Shown piece after piece: positions 1 through 8,187 of a stretch of DNA of 64,000 nucleotides. Each line of letters begins with the position of its first letter. Position 1 is the stretch's first letter. The position numbers and the translations under genes are program-made. The DNA is from Pseudomonas sp. (lineage in GTDB: Bacteria; Pseudomonadota; Gammaproteobacteria; Pseudomonadales; Pseudomonadaceae), in NCBI RefSeq assembly GCF_030684895.1, contig NZ_JAUXXP010000069.1, positions 1-64,000 of the forward strand, in the 5' to 3' direction. The notes beneath the pieces were generated by a model. That model saw only the letters and a program-made list of their open reading frames with translations, was not told where the DNA came from and searched no databases.

Positions 1-55
1 GGATGACTCAACAGATAACGGGTACATAGCCTTTTTTATTACCGTCAAGTTGCTG

Positions 56-1321
56 TTACAGCAGCGGCAGGGTGTAGCTGACGATCAGGCGGTTCTCGTC
101 GATGTCGTTGGCAAAGTTCGAGCGTACAGTCGCATTGCGCCAGCGCACGCCGAGGTTCTTCAATGCGCCTTCTTGGAATACATACATCAGCTCGCTGTTG
201 CGTTCCCATTCCTTACCTTCGGAACGGTTGGCGCCCAGCTCAACGTTGTCACCGGTCAGGTAACGGGTCATAAAGGTCAGACCCGGAATGCCGATGCTGG
301 CAAAGTTGAAGTCATAGCGCGCTTGCCAGGACTGCTCGTCCTTGTTGGCAAAGTCGCTGATCTGCACATAGTTGACCAGGAACGGATCGGTGCCGTTGAT
401 ATAGGCAAAACCGGTGTCGCCGCTCATTTTCTGGTAACCCAGACCAAAGCTGTGTCCTTCAATGCCGTAGGTAAGCATGGCGCCAAGGGCTTTGTTATCA
501 ATGTTGCTGCGGCTGTCGTCGGTGGAGCGGGCATAGCGCAGATCGGTCTTCAGGGTCTGCTTGTCGGCCAGGGGCAGTACGTGCACCAGGCTGAAGGAAT
601 TTTGCTTGTACATATCCTCCAGTTGGGAGTGATAGTAACCAGCTGTCAGATCCTGGGTGATCTTGTAGTTGCCACCGAAGAAGCTGAACGAGTCGGTGGT
701 AGCCCCGCCGGTAGTGGTGATGCCGCGACGGCCACCAGTGGTCAGGGCGATATCTTCATAGTCATTGGAGTTACGACCGTTGACTTCGCGCACATGGCCC
801 ATGTCCAGGGTCAGACCGTCGATTTCCTGGGAAAGCAGGTGCCCGCCCTGGAATACCTGAGGCAGCAGGCGTGCGTCGCTGGAGGCAATGGCTTGGTTTT
901 TAAACTGCATACCGCCGACACGCAGGGTGCTTTTGGACATCTTGGCTTTGGCTGCTACGGCCAGACCGGAGTAGTTGTCCTGCGAACCGCCGGACGAACG
1001 GTCCGGGACCAGCAGGCCGCTACCAGCGGTGCCGTTACCGGAATCCAGCTTGAAGCCGAACATGCCGATGGCGTCAGCACCGAAACCAACGGTGCCTTCG
1101 GTGTAACCTGAGTCCATACGCAGGATAAAGCCCTGCGCCCATTCTTCTTGCTTGTGCTGGGCAGCGCCTTCCTGCCGGAAGTCACGGTTGAAGTAGAAGT
1201 TACGCGCTTCAACGGTGGCTTTGCTGTCCTTGATAAACTCTGCCTGGGCCAGCGATGGCAGGGTGAGGCAGGTGCCCAGTGTGGCGAGTGCCACAGCGCG
1301 GGCGAGGGGAGATTGAGTCAT
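56..1321 (-). CDS. OprD family outer-membrane porin
   Basis: Substrate-selective 421-aa outer-membrane beta-barrel porin. Residues 1-27 form a clear signal peptide ending AQA, followed by EFIKDSKATVEARNFYFNRD, a start typical of the OprD family, and the chain ends SYTLPLL with the hydrophobic/aromatic C-terminus that barrel proteins need for BAM recognition. The length fits the family (about 420-450 aa). The start is set by ATG at 1321 with GAGGAG upstream on the minus strand. It is a stand-alone gene transcribed off the left edge; 1322-1580 separates it from a divergent gene. OprD porins take up basic amino acids, aromatic acids or other small substrates; the specificity cannot be read from this sequence. 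Confidence 0.93.
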   Translation of the reverse strand: MTQSPLARAVALATLGTCLTLPSLAQAEFIKDSKATVEARNFYFNRDFRQEGAAQHKQEEWAQGFILRMDSGYTEGTVGFGADAIGMFGFKLDSGNGTAGSGLLVPDRSSGGSQDNYSGLAVAAKAKMSKSTLRVGGMQFKNQAIASSDARLLPQVFQGGHLLSQEIDGLTLDMGHVREVNGRNSNDYEDIALTTGGRRGITTTGGATTDSFSFFGGNYKITQDLTAGYYHSQLEDMYKQNSFSLVHVLPLADKQTLKTDLRYARSTDDSRSNIDNKALGAMLTYGIEGHSFGLGYQKMSGDTGFAYINGTDPFLVNYVQISDFANKDEQSWQARYDFNFASIGIPGLTFMTRYLTGDNVELGANRSEGKEWERNSELMYVFQEGALKNLGVRWRNATVRSNFANDIDENRLIVSYTLPLL

Positions 1322-1580
1322 TATTGTTAGCTCCTCGTGTGTGCGGGTCGGCTTGTGGCCGATCTGTTACAGCGAGGCGCAATAAAGCATGGGGGCTTAT
1401 GCTTGGCTTTTAGACTTTGGTCTGCTCGGGCAAGGTCTGTGCCGGCTCGGCATGCAGCAGTTGCTGCCGCAATCGCTCTAGCCTGCCAGGCGCACCGCTG
1501 ATCGGGTTATCCCTAATCAGGCTAAAGTTTTATCCCACACGGCCGCCAACCAGTCAGATACACCGCCTAGGTACTTTGCC

Positions 1581-2735
1581 ATGAACCCCCTGGCCGCAAA
1601 TTTATCCTCCGCTTCACGTCCCACTTCCGTTACCGCTCAGCCGGTTGTACGCAATGCTGCCGATGCGCAGGCGACGCTGGCCAACCGCCTGGCTGAACGC
1701 CTTGGGCTGGAGCCGGGTGCGCTGGCCGGTAAGGCCAATGACTACACCCCGGAGAAAGTTGCCGGGCGCATTCTCAGCTTTATCGAGCAGCGCCTGCAAA
1801 GCGAGCAAGCCGCCGGTGCCGATACCGGCAAGCTGCAGAAGCTTCTCGACCAGGCCCGCAGCGGCGTGGAAAAGGGCTTTGCCGAAGCGCGCAAGATTCT
1901 CGACGGTATGGGCGTTTTGCAAGGCAAGGTGGCGAGCGATATCGACGACACCTACCAGAAGATTCAGGACGGTTTCAGCGACCTGAACAAGCGCTTTAAT
2001 CCAGATGCGGCGCTGGTTGAGGGCACTACCAAGCTTGCTGCCTACAGCGAGCGCTTTGCCGCCAAGGCCGAAACCTTCGATATGCAGGTGACCACCCGTG
2101 ATGGTGATCGCCTGCGTATTTCCATTGCCCAGGCCTCGGCCAACTGGTCGCAGAGTGGTGTTGTTACCAGCAGCAACGGCAACGGCAGCTCGGTGGTTGC
2201 CAGTAGCCAGTCCGGCAGCTTGCAGATTGGTGCCTGGCAGGTCAGCGTTGAAGGCGAGCTGGATGATAAAGAGCTTGCTGCACTGGAAAAACTCTTCGGC
2301 CAGGTGCAGGAGCTGTCCAACAAGTTCTATGCCGGCGATCTGTCCGGCGCCTTCGACCGCGCCATGGCGCTGGAAATGGATGGCGAACAGTTGGCGTCCA
2401 TGTCCCTGCGTCTGACGCAAACCACTGTGCGCCAGGCGACCGATGCCTACAGCGCTGTAGCGCAAGGCGGCGGCCAGGCTGCCAGTGCAGTCAACAACTC
2501 GCTGATCGAGTACGCCCAGGGTCTGCTCGAAGCGCTGCGCAGCGCCAATCAGGTGGCTGAAGAAGGCACAGGCAAAGCCAGCCTGCTGGAGCTGCTCAAA
2601 GGCGGCTTCTCGCTGGATGAGCGTTTTGATGGCGCTCGTCTGGACAAGGCCGAGCAGCTCAACAGCCGTCTGCTTGATGGCCTGCAGAACCTGCTCAACC
2701 CCGCCCTAGACAGCAGCAAGTCCACGGACGCCTGA
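1581..2735 (+). CDS. DUF5610 domain-containing protein
   Basis: A 384-aa protein without signal peptide or membrane segment. The N-terminal 25 residues are low-complexity and Ser/Thr/Ala-rich. Residues about 25-140 are helical with Leu/Ala/Gln heptads (TLANRLAERLGLEPGAL onward) and match what I know as DUF5610. The central part (about 160-225) is Ser/Asn/Gly-rich and probably beta-structured, and the C-terminal half is again helical. Its molecular function is unknown. It is followed after 50 bp by a small glutaredoxin-like gene and then cheV, but the spacing does not prove an operon. Family assignment is from memory of the conserved N-terminal segment; the function is not inferred. Confidence 0.75.
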   Translation: MNPLAANLSSASRPTSVTAQPVVRNAADAQATLANRLAERLGLEPGALAGKANDYTPEKVAGRILSFIEQRLQSEQAAGADTGKLQKLLDQARSGVEKGFAEARKILDGMGVLQGKVASDIDDTYQKIQDGFSDLNKRFNPDAALVEGTTKLAAYSERFAAKAETFDMQVTTRDGDRLRISIAQASANWSQSGVVTSSNGNGSSVVASSQSGSLQIGAWQVSVEGELDDKELAALEKLFGQVQELSNKFYAGDLSGAFDRAMALEMDGEQLASMSLRLTQTTVRQATDAYSAVAQGGGQAASAVNNSLIEYAQGLLEALRSANQVAEEGTGKASLLELLKGGFSLDERFDGARLDKAEQLNSRLLDGLQNLLNPALDSSKSTDA

Positions 2736-2785
2736 GCCTGGGGCAGTGCTAAACTGCACCTCCAGTAGTCAGTGGAGGTGCGCAG

Positions 2786-3028
2786 ATGCTCCCGGAATGT
2801 CAATTATTCGGTACGCTCGGCTGCCACCTGTGCGAGGTGGCCGAAGCGTTGCTGATGCCTTTTGTCGAGCACGGCCTGCTGGTCGAACTGGTCGATATTG
2901 CCGAGCAGGAACACTGGGTCGAAGACTATGCTCTGCGCATTCCGGTGCTGCGCCGCAGCGACACCGGGGCCGAGTTGAACTGGCCATTCGAAGCCGAACA
3001 GATTGTCGATTTTTTGCGTAGCGCCTGA
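2786..3028 (+). CDS. Glutaredoxin family protein
   Basis: An 80-aa thioredoxin-fold protein. It opens with a beta strand and the CxxC redox motif CHLC at residues 13-16 (GTLGCHLCEVAE), then a helix, then RIPVLRR with the cis-proline of the thioredoxin fold at about residue 53. This is the DUF836/glutaredoxin-like class found next to many proteobacterial genes. It probably performs thiol-disulfide exchange in the cytoplasm; the partner is unknown. The start is supported by GGAGG 7 bases upstream of ATG 2786. The last residues (DFLRSA) complete the final helix, so the gene is intact. Confidence 0.85.
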   Translation: MLPECQLFGTLGCHLCEVAEALLMPFVEHGLLVELVDIAEQEHWVEDYALRIPVLRRSDTGAELNWPFEAEQIVDFLRSA

Positions 3029-3077
3029 TGCTCGATAGGCGCGCGGCGGTTAATGATTTAGTGAAGGAAGAAGATCA

Positions 3078-3962
3078 ATGAGCATGGTGCTTGGAGACGC
3101 CCTGTCGCTGCTGCTGTTTCGTTTGCACAGTGGTCGCTTGTTGGGGATCAACCTGCTCAAGGTTCAGGAAATCATTCCCTGCCCGGCGCTGACCAAACTG
3201 CCCAGCCGTCATCCCCATGTACGTGGCGTGGCCACCCTGCGAGGGGCGGCGCTGACGGTGATCGACCTGGGCAAGGCCATCGGCGAGCAGGGCGTGCCAG
3301 GTAACAATGACGGCTGCCTGATTGTCACCGAGCTCAGTCGTTCGCGTCAGGGCCTGCATGTACAAAGCGTAGAGCGCATCGTGCAGTGCTACACCCGCGA
3401 TGTCCGTCCGCCGCCGGCAGGTTCTGGCAGCAAAGCTTTTATCACCGGGGTGACGCAGATCGACGGCAAGATTGTGCAGATTCTCGATATCGAGAAAGTC
3501 CTGCACGAACTCGCGCCGATGAGTGTCGAGGAACTGGATGAGCGGCTGCTCTCAGAACGCGAGCGCGCGCTGCTCAAGGGGCGTCGCGTGCTGGTGGTGG
3601 ATGACTCCCACGTCGCGCTGCACCAGACCATGATTACCCTGCGCAAGCTGGAACTGGATTGCCAGATGGTGCGCAGCGCTGCCGACGCGCTTGAGTTGCT
3701 ACAGCGGCAATTCGATGCTGGGGAGCCCATCGAGGTGCTGGTGTCGGATATCGAAATGCCGGAAATGGACGGCTACGACCTGGTGCGCACGCTGCGTAAG
3801 AAACCGGATATCGGGCAGATCTATGTGCTGCTGCACACCTCGCTCGACAGCACCATGAACACCGAAAAAGCCAAGGCAGTCGGCGCCAATGACGTGTTGA
3901 CCAAGTTCTCCACCGTGGACCTCAGCAAGGCTCTGGTGTATGCATTCGAAAGCCTGCAATAG
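3078..3962 (+). CDS. cheV: Chemotaxis coupling protein CheV (first copy)
   Basis: 294-aa hybrid of a CheW-like coupling domain (residues about 10-150) and a C-terminal receiver domain (about 168-290). The receiver has the acidic pair D175-D176 (VLVVDDSHVA) and the predicted phospho-acceptor D224 in SDIEMPEMDG; T254 and K276 regions follow as expected. CheV proteins link chemoreceptors to the CheA kinase and may act as phosphate sinks. The gene has a purine-rich ribosome site (GGAAGAAG) before ATG 3078 and ends at a strong terminator shared with tRNA-Pro. A second, diverged CheV lies at 15138, and no other che genes are present in the window. Confidence 0.93.
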   Translation: MSMVLGDALSLLLFRLHSGRLLGINLLKVQEIIPCPALTKLPSRHPHVRGVATLRGAALTVIDLGKAIGEQGVPGNNDGCLIVTELSRSRQGLHVQSVERIVQCYTRDVRPPPAGSGSKAFITGVTQIDGKIVQILDIEKVLHELAPMSVEELDERLLSERERALLKGRRVLVVDDSHVALHQTMITLRKLELDCQMVRSAADALELLQRQFDAGEPIEVLVSDIEMPEMDGYDLVRTLRKKPDIGQIYVLLHTSLDSTMNTEKAKAVGANDVLTKFSTVDLSKALVYAFESLQ

Positions 3963-3973
3963 GCTTGCTGCAG

Positions 3974-4011
3974 ACACAAAAAAGCCCGCAATTAAGCGGG
4001 CTTTTTTGTGT
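3974..4011. terminator. Bidirectional rho-independent terminator between cheV and tRNA-Pro
   Basis: A perfect 38-nt palindrome: GCCCGC (3984-3989), loop AATTAA, GCGGGC (3996-4001), extended by six A upstream and six T downstream, then CAC/GTG. It gives a GC stem followed by a T run on both strands, so it can end cheV on the plus strand and the tRNA transcript on the minus strand. It begins 12 bases after the cheV stop codon and ends 5 bases from the tRNA 3' end. Confidence 0.92.
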
Positions 4012-4015
4012 GATC

Positions 4016-4092
4016 TGGTCGGAGAGACAGGATTCGAACCTGCGACCTTCTCGTCCCGAACGAGACGCGCTACCAAGCTGCGCTACACTCCG
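4016..4092 (-). tRNA. tRNA-Pro(CGG)
   Basis: 77-nt tRNA on the minus strand with encoded CCA (complement of 4016-4018). It has the proline-specific C1-G72 acceptor pair, a D arm of AGCGCAGCTTGGTAGCGCG type, anticodon stem CTCGT/ACGAG enclosing a loop with anticodon CGG, and a T loop TTCGAAT. The acceptor stem CGGAGTG/CTCTCCG has one U-U mismatch at positions 6-67, and the T stem has a G-U at 49-65. It is read as functional because all identity elements are present. Confidence 0.95.
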
Positions 4093-4233
4093 AATGGGTC
4101 AAGATTTTACTGAGAAAGTTTTACCGCACAAGCGGTTAGCTTTTGATTTTTTCTATTGACCAAACGTGTTGAATATATCGTTCAGAGCCCAGGCGCTGGG
4201 CAAGTAGTACATGGCAACGCCTGGGTTATCGGC

Positions 4234-4455
4234 TTACAGCTCTTTGACGGTACGCACTTGATCCTTGTTGACCTTGGCGCGTTTGCCATCGAGTTGTTCG
4301 AACTCGTAGAAGCCCGAATCCTCGTCAAAATTCGGCTCGTCGATGGTCTGGATTTCGCGGCCATCATTGAGTGTGATTACAGTCGGGGACGCGCAACCAG
4401 TCAGCGCGACCAGGCCCAAGGTAAGCAGCAATGCTGGAATAATCCGCTGAGTCAT
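4234..4455 (-). CDS. YgdI/YgdR family lipoprotein
   Basis: 73-aa small lipoprotein. Residues 1-20 are a lipoprotein signal peptide with lipobox ALTGC; the predicted lipidated residue is C21. The mature part carries TVITLNDGREIQT and GFYEFEQLDGKRAKVNKDQV, the paired strand motifs of the DUF903 (YgdI/YgdR) SH3-like fold. The function of the family is not established; members are abundant small envelope lipoproteins, some stress-induced. It lies between tRNA-Pro and mobA on the same strand as both, with mobA ending 76 bp upstream of it. Confidence 0.9.
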   Translation of the reverse strand: MTQRIIPALLLTLGLVALTGCASPTVITLNDGREIQTIDEPNFDEDSGFYEFEQLDGKRAKVNKDQVRTVKEL

Positions 4456-4531
4456 GGGTTTCTCCTTGATTGATAGGGGTTTTTACCCTGCTTGTGACGA
4501 AACTTTGCCGATCAAGTTCCCTTGCCGGCAT

Positions 4532-5113
4532 TTATCCGCGTGTCGCCAGCAAGTCCGGGGTGTTTAGGTTGGCCAGGCGAGGGTCATCGAGTGGGCACGC
4601 CACTGTCAATGGATCAAGGCTGCGCAACCAGCGTTGCGGGCTGCGTTCACCGGCTTGCCAGGCCTGTTCCAGGTCGGCATGCAGTGCGCGGGGAATAACG
4701 CTAAACAGCGGTTCGAGAAACGCGCCCTGGCGCACCACGACTGCGCGCTCACCGGCCAGGCTCAGTAGCGCTTCGAGCAGCGACCTGTCGAGTTGTGGGG
4801 CATCACACGGCAGGATCAGCATATTCGCCTGGCGTGCGGCGCGCAGGCCGGCGCGAATGCCCGCCAGTGGGCCCTGGAAGTCAGCCTCATCATCACTGAC
4901 CAAACGATCCGCGTAGGGCGCATAGCGCTCGGCGTTGCGGTTGCAGGAGATGATCAGATCATCGGTCAGCGGTCGTACCAGCTCCTGCAGCCAGGCGATC
5001 AGAGGGCGACCTTGCCAGTTGAGCAGGCCCTTGTCGGCGCCGCCCATGCGTTGCCCACGGCCGCCAGCAAGCAGCAAAACAGAACAACGCGGCAGGGTGG
5101 TTGCAGCGGGCAT
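4532..5113 (-). CDS. mobA: Molybdenum cofactor guanylyltransferase MobA
   Basis: 193-aa enzyme that attaches GMP from GTP to molybdopterin to form the MGD cofactor used by DMSO-reductase-family enzymes. The N-terminus shows the nucleotidyltransferase loop [19 protein letters not shown] (residues about 13-31), then [10 protein letters not shown] with the metal-binding Asp at about residue 102. I chose ATG 5113 rather than longer upstream starts because it places the nucleotide loop at the usual distance from the N-terminus. It is divergent from moaB with 67 bp between start codons, so the two Moco transcripts probably share one promoter region. Confidence 0.93.
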   Translation of the reverse strand: MPAATTLPRCSVLLLAGGRGQRMGGADKGLLNWQGRPLIAWLQELVRPLTDDLIISCNRNAERYAPYADRLVSDDEADFQGPLAGIRAGLRAARQANMLILPCDAPQLDRSLLEALLSLAGERAVVVRQGAFLEPLFSVIPRALHADLEQAWQAGERSPQRWLRSLDPLTVACPLDDPRLANLNTPDLLATRG

Positions 5114-5180
5114 GCGCAGTCTCCGAAAGCGGGCCTGTGATATAACGGCGGGCATTATCGCCCATAACTGGAAGCCTGCC

Positions 5181-5720
5181 ATGAACCACAAGGCCGAGGC
5201 ACATTTCGTGCCCTTGAATATCGCGGTGTTGACCGTCAGCGACACCCGCAGCCTGGATACCGACACCTCCGGCCAGCTGTTTGTCGACCGCCTGCAGGCC
5301 GCCGGCCACCAGCTCGCTGCACGGGTTTTGCTCAAGGACGATCTGTACAAAATTCGCGCCCAGGTTGCTACCTGGATTGCCGAAGACCAGGTGCAGGTGG
5401 TGCTGATTACTGGCGGCACCGGCTTTACCGGCCGTGACAGTACGCCGGAAGCGGTGAGCTGTTTGCTGGATAAGCAGGTGGATGGTTTTGGTGAGCTGTT
5501 CCGGCAGATTTCCGTGCCTGATATCGGCACCTCGACCATTCAATCCCGCGCCCTGGCTGGCCTGGCTAACGGCACCCTGGTGTGCTGCCTGCCGGGTTCG
5601 ACCAATGCCTGCCGCACTGCCTGGGATGGCATCCTCGGTGAGCAGCTGGATAACCGTCATCGCCCGTGCAATTTTGTCCCGCACCTCAAGTCGGTGGCCG
5701 CCTGCGAGAGCCGTGGATGA
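5181..5720 (+). CDS. moaB: Molybdenum cofactor biosynthesis protein B
   Basis: 179-aa MoaB/MogA-type protein that binds molybdopterin and is thought to adenylylate it before molybdenum insertion. It shows [13 protein letters not shown] at the start of the fold, the molybdopterin-binding loop [17 protein letters not shown] (about residues 75-91), and [15 protein letters not shown] near the C-terminus. The start ATG 5181 aligns with the family N-terminus, with GAAGC upstream. Its stop codon overlaps the moeA start in an ATGA arrangement, so the two are translationally coupled. In Pseudomonas this is the moaB2-type locus as I recall it. Confidence 0.92.
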   Translation: MNHKAEAHFVPLNIAVLTVSDTRSLDTDTSGQLFVDRLQAAGHQLAARVLLKDDLYKIRAQVATWIAEDQVQVVLITGGTGFTGRDSTPEAVSCLLDKQVDGFGELFRQISVPDIGTSTIQSRALAGLANGTLVCCLPGSTNACRTAWDGILGEQLDNRHRPCNFVPHLKSVAACESRG

Positions 5721-6931
5721 GCGGCTGTGACAAGCCGGGATTGATGCCCGTTGAGGCGGCGTTGGCGCGTTTGCTGGCCCAGGCTGAGACCAGCGCGATT
5801 GTTGAATGCGAGCGGGTCAATCTGAGCGACGCCGCTGGCCGGGTATTGGCCGAGCCGCTGGTTGCTGCGCTTGATCTGCCGCCTTGGGACAACAGCGCCA
5901 TGGATGGCTACGCCTTGCGCCTGGCCGATTGGAGTGGCGAGCCGCTGGTCGTCAGTCAACGTATCCAGGCCGGTAGCGCGCCGCAGCCGTTACAGCCTGG
6001 CACCTGCGCGCGGATCTTTACCGGCGCGCCATTGCCGGCCGGCGCCGATAGCGTGGAAATGCAGGAAAACGCCGTGCTCGACGAAGACGGCCGCGTTGCC
6101 TTTAGCGAGCCGCTCAAGCTCGGGCAGAACGTGCGCGCCCAGGGGCAGGAAACCCGTATCGGCGATTCGGTATTGCCGGCCGGCACGCGTCTGGGCCCGA
6201 TTGAACTGGGGCTGGCTGCGTCCCTGGGTTGCGCCGAATTGACCGTACGCCGGCGGCCACGCGTGGCTGTGCTGTCTACGGGGGATGAGCTGGTCGAACC
6301 GGGCCAGCCGCTGGGGCCCGGGCAGATCTACAACAGCAACCGACGTTTACTGATTGCCTGGCTGCAACGTCTGGGTTGCGAGGTGGTGGACGGCGGCATT
6401 CTGCTTGATGACCTGGAACTGACCCGCGCGGCGCTAGGTGCTTTAAGTGATGTCGACCTGATCCTCTCCACCGGCGGGGTGTCGGTAGGCGAGGCGGATT
6501 TCCTGGGTATGGCCCTGCGTGAAGAGGGCGAACTGGCGCTGTGGAAATTGGCGATCAAACCGGGAAAACCGCTGACCTGCGGGCAGTTCCGTGGCGTGCC
6601 GGTGATCGGCCTGCCGGGCAACCCGGCCTCGACGCTGGTGACCTTCGGTTTGCTGGCGCGGCCGTATCTGCTGCGCCGCCTTGGCGTGCAGCGGGTCGAG
6701 CCTTTGGGCTTTCCGATGCCGGCCGGTTTCGCTTGGAGCAAGCCGGGCAATCGCCGCGAATACCTGCGTGCGCGTCTGGAGAATGGCCGCGTGGTGCCTT
6801 ACTCGAACCAGAGTTCCGGGGTGCTGCGCAGCGCCGCTTGGGCCGAGGGTTTTGCCGAAGTGTTGGAAAACACCACGCTGGCCGAGGGCGATAGCCTGAG
6901 GTTTATTCCGCTTAGCGAGATTCTTGGGTAG
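5717..6931 (+). CDS. moeA: Molybdopterin molybdenumtransferase MoeA
   Basis: 404-aa enzyme that inserts molybdate into adenylylated molybdopterin. It carries the MoeA signature DNSAMDGYALR (about residues 57-67), the central MoaB-like domain with LSTGDELVEPGQPLGPGQIY, the STGGVSVGEADF loop, and IKPGKPLTCG followed by GLPGNPAST, then the small C-terminal beta domain. The start ATG 5717 overlaps the moaB stop (ATGA), which decides the start over an upstream in-frame candidate at 5666 that lies inside moaB. The downstream palindromic repeats at 6947-7036 separate it from the convergent AraC-type gene. Confidence 0.93.
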   Translation: MSGCDKPGLMPVEAALARLLAQAETSAIVECERVNLSDAAGRVLAEPLVAALDLPPWDNSAMDGYALRLADWSGEPLVVSQRIQAGSAPQPLQPGTCARIFTGAPLPAGADSVEMQENAVLDEDGRVAFSEPLKLGQNVRAQGQETRIGDSVLPAGTRLGPIELGLAASLGCAELTVRRRPRVAVLSTGDELVEPGQPLGPGQIYNSNRRLLIAWLQRLGCEVVDGGILLDDLELTRAALGALSDVDLILSTGGVSVGEADFLGMALREEGELALWKLAIKPGKPLTCGQFRGVPVIGLPGNPASTLVTFGLLARPYLLRRLGVQRVEPLGFPMPAGFAWSKPGNRREYLRARLENGRVVPYSNQSSGVLRSAAWAEGFAEVLENTTLAEGDSLRFIPLSEILG

Positions 6932-6946
6932 GACCTGGCTGGCTTT

Positions 6947-7036
6947 ATGGTGGATGAAAACAGCGTCATCCACCCTACGGTGATGGTGTAGCGCGTGCCT
7001 GGGAGTAGGGTGGATGGCACTTCACCCATCCACCAT
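6947..7036. repeat. Paired REP-like palindromes between convergent genes
   Basis: Two hairpins built from the same word: GGTGGATG (6949-6956) with CATCCACC (6967-6974), and GGTGGATGG (7009-7017) with CCATCCACC (7026-7034). The first is followed by CTACGG and the second preceded by GTAGG, so the two units are themselves inverted. They fill the gap between the moeA stop and the stop of the convergent regulator gene and may act as a transcription end or mRNA 3' stabiliser. They are related in style to the GTAGGATGGG repeats at 11368 and 13077. Confidence 0.7.
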
Positions 7037-7041
7037 GGGTG

Positions 7042-8067
7042 TCAGCTATTGCGCCGGCTTTCGCGAAATTCGCCCGGCGTCTGCCCAGTCCAGCCTTTGA
7101 AACTGCGGTGGAACGAGCGTGACTCGGTAAAGCCCAGGTAGCTGGCGATATCCTGAATCGCCAGGTCGCTGCGCAGCAGGTAGTGCTCGGCCAGTTCCTG
7201 GCGAAGTTCATCGAGAATCTGCTGGTAGCTGGTGCCGGCCAGCTGCAGATGACGCTGCAGGGTGCGCACCGTCATATTGAATTTCTCCGCCACCCGTTCC
7301 TTGCGCGGCAAACCATCCCTGAGCAGCAGGCGCAGGGCGTTCTTCACCCGTTGCGGCAGCGGCTCGTTGTCGTCCAGTCCGGCCATCAGGGTCAGTGCGT
7401 GTTCTTCCAGGGTGCGCAACAGGTTGGCGTCGGCCTGGCGCAGCGGCACGGCGAGGTATTCCAGCGGCACGATCAGCGCATTGCTGCTTTGCTCGAAGCG
7501 GATCGGGCAGCCGAAAATCGCCTGGTACTCGGCAATATCGACGCCCTCAGGTGGGGCGTGCTCGAACCATACCTCCCGCGGCGAACTGTCCGAATCGGAG
7601 ATCCAGCGCGCATAGAGCAACCACGAAGCCAGTACGTTCTCCACCATATGCCGGCGGATCGGTTCAGCCTGATGACGGCAGGTCCAGATCAGGCGAACGT
7701 GGTCTGCGCCTGCCTCGACCCGGCTGACGCCCATATCACCCACCAATTTTTCATAAGGCACGATGCGGCTCATGGCCTCACCGAGGGTCGCGCAGTTCAT
7801 GGTGATATAGCCCAGCACGCTCCAGGAGCCTGGCTGCACAAAGCGCGCGCAATGCAGGCCGAACAGCGGGTCATTGGAGACGCGCAGCAGGTGCGCAAGC
7901 AGGCGCTCATGGGTTTCGCTGGGGATGCGCCGGCTGTTGTCCGCCAGGTCCTCGGCTGTGAGCCCGGCCGCCGTCAGGGCCTGGTCGATATCCAGATCCA
8001 ATTGCTCGGCGTGGCGCAGGTACTTAAGCAGGGAGGGGACTGAGGTGTAGCCGAGGTTGTCGGTCAT
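7042..8067 (-). CDS. AraC family transcriptional regulator
   Basis: 341-aa regulator. Residues about 20-205 match the arabinose-binding-like N-terminal domain used by ArgR/OruR-type Pseudomonas regulators (Arabinose_bd family), and residues about 245-336 hold two helix-turn-helix motifs: ERVAEKFNMTVRTLQRHL and LAIQDIASYLGFTESRSFHR, followed by the GQTPGEFRESR tail typical of AraC proteins. It is divergent from the AGPS-like/GlpD-like/kinase genes with 120 bp between starts, so it is the obvious candidate regulator for that module. The effector cannot be told from sequence; a lipid- or glycerol-derived molecule would fit the neighbours. Confidence 0.9.
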   Translation of the reverse strand: MTDNLGYTSVPSLLKYLRHAEQLDLDIDQALTAAGLTAEDLADNSRRIPSETHERLLAHLLRVSNDPLFGLHCARFVQPGSWSVLGYITMNCATLGEAMSRIVPYEKLVGDMGVSRVEAGADHVRLIWTCRHQAEPIRRHMVENVLASWLLYARWISDSDSSPREVWFEHAPPEGVDIAEYQAIFGCPIRFEQSSNALIVPLEYLAVPLRQADANLLRTLEEHALTLMAGLDDNEPLPQRVKNALRLLLRDGLPRKERVAEKFNMTVRTLQRHLQLAGTSYQQILDELRQELAEHYLLRSDLAIQDIASYLGFTESRSFHRSFKGWTGQTPGEFRESRRNS

Positions 8068-8102
8068 CTTCTTATTCTGAATGTCTTGATTGGCGATAGC
8101 GC

Positions 8103-8119
8103 CTGTCCCGATTCGACAG
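8103..8119. promoter_or_regulatory. Candidate operator in the araC-type/FAD-enzyme divergent promoter region
   Basis: A perfect inverted repeat CTGTC-N7-GACAG sits in the 120-bp region between the divergent regulator and the AGPS-like gene, with a possible -10 (TAGTAT, 8141-8146) for the latter downstream. AraC proteins usually bind direct repeats, so the palindrome may serve another factor. This is a pattern call only. Confidence 0.3.
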
Positions 8120-8187
8120 TGACGCCCTGACGCGGCCAGCTAGTATAGGCAGCCATCGAGGGTGACTGAAATATCCGGGAGACACAG

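Noticed and set aside
4016..4160. Integration site at the tRNA-Pro gene
   Set aside because: No integrase, no repeated tRNA 3' end nearby, and the flanking genes are core genes in the usual order.
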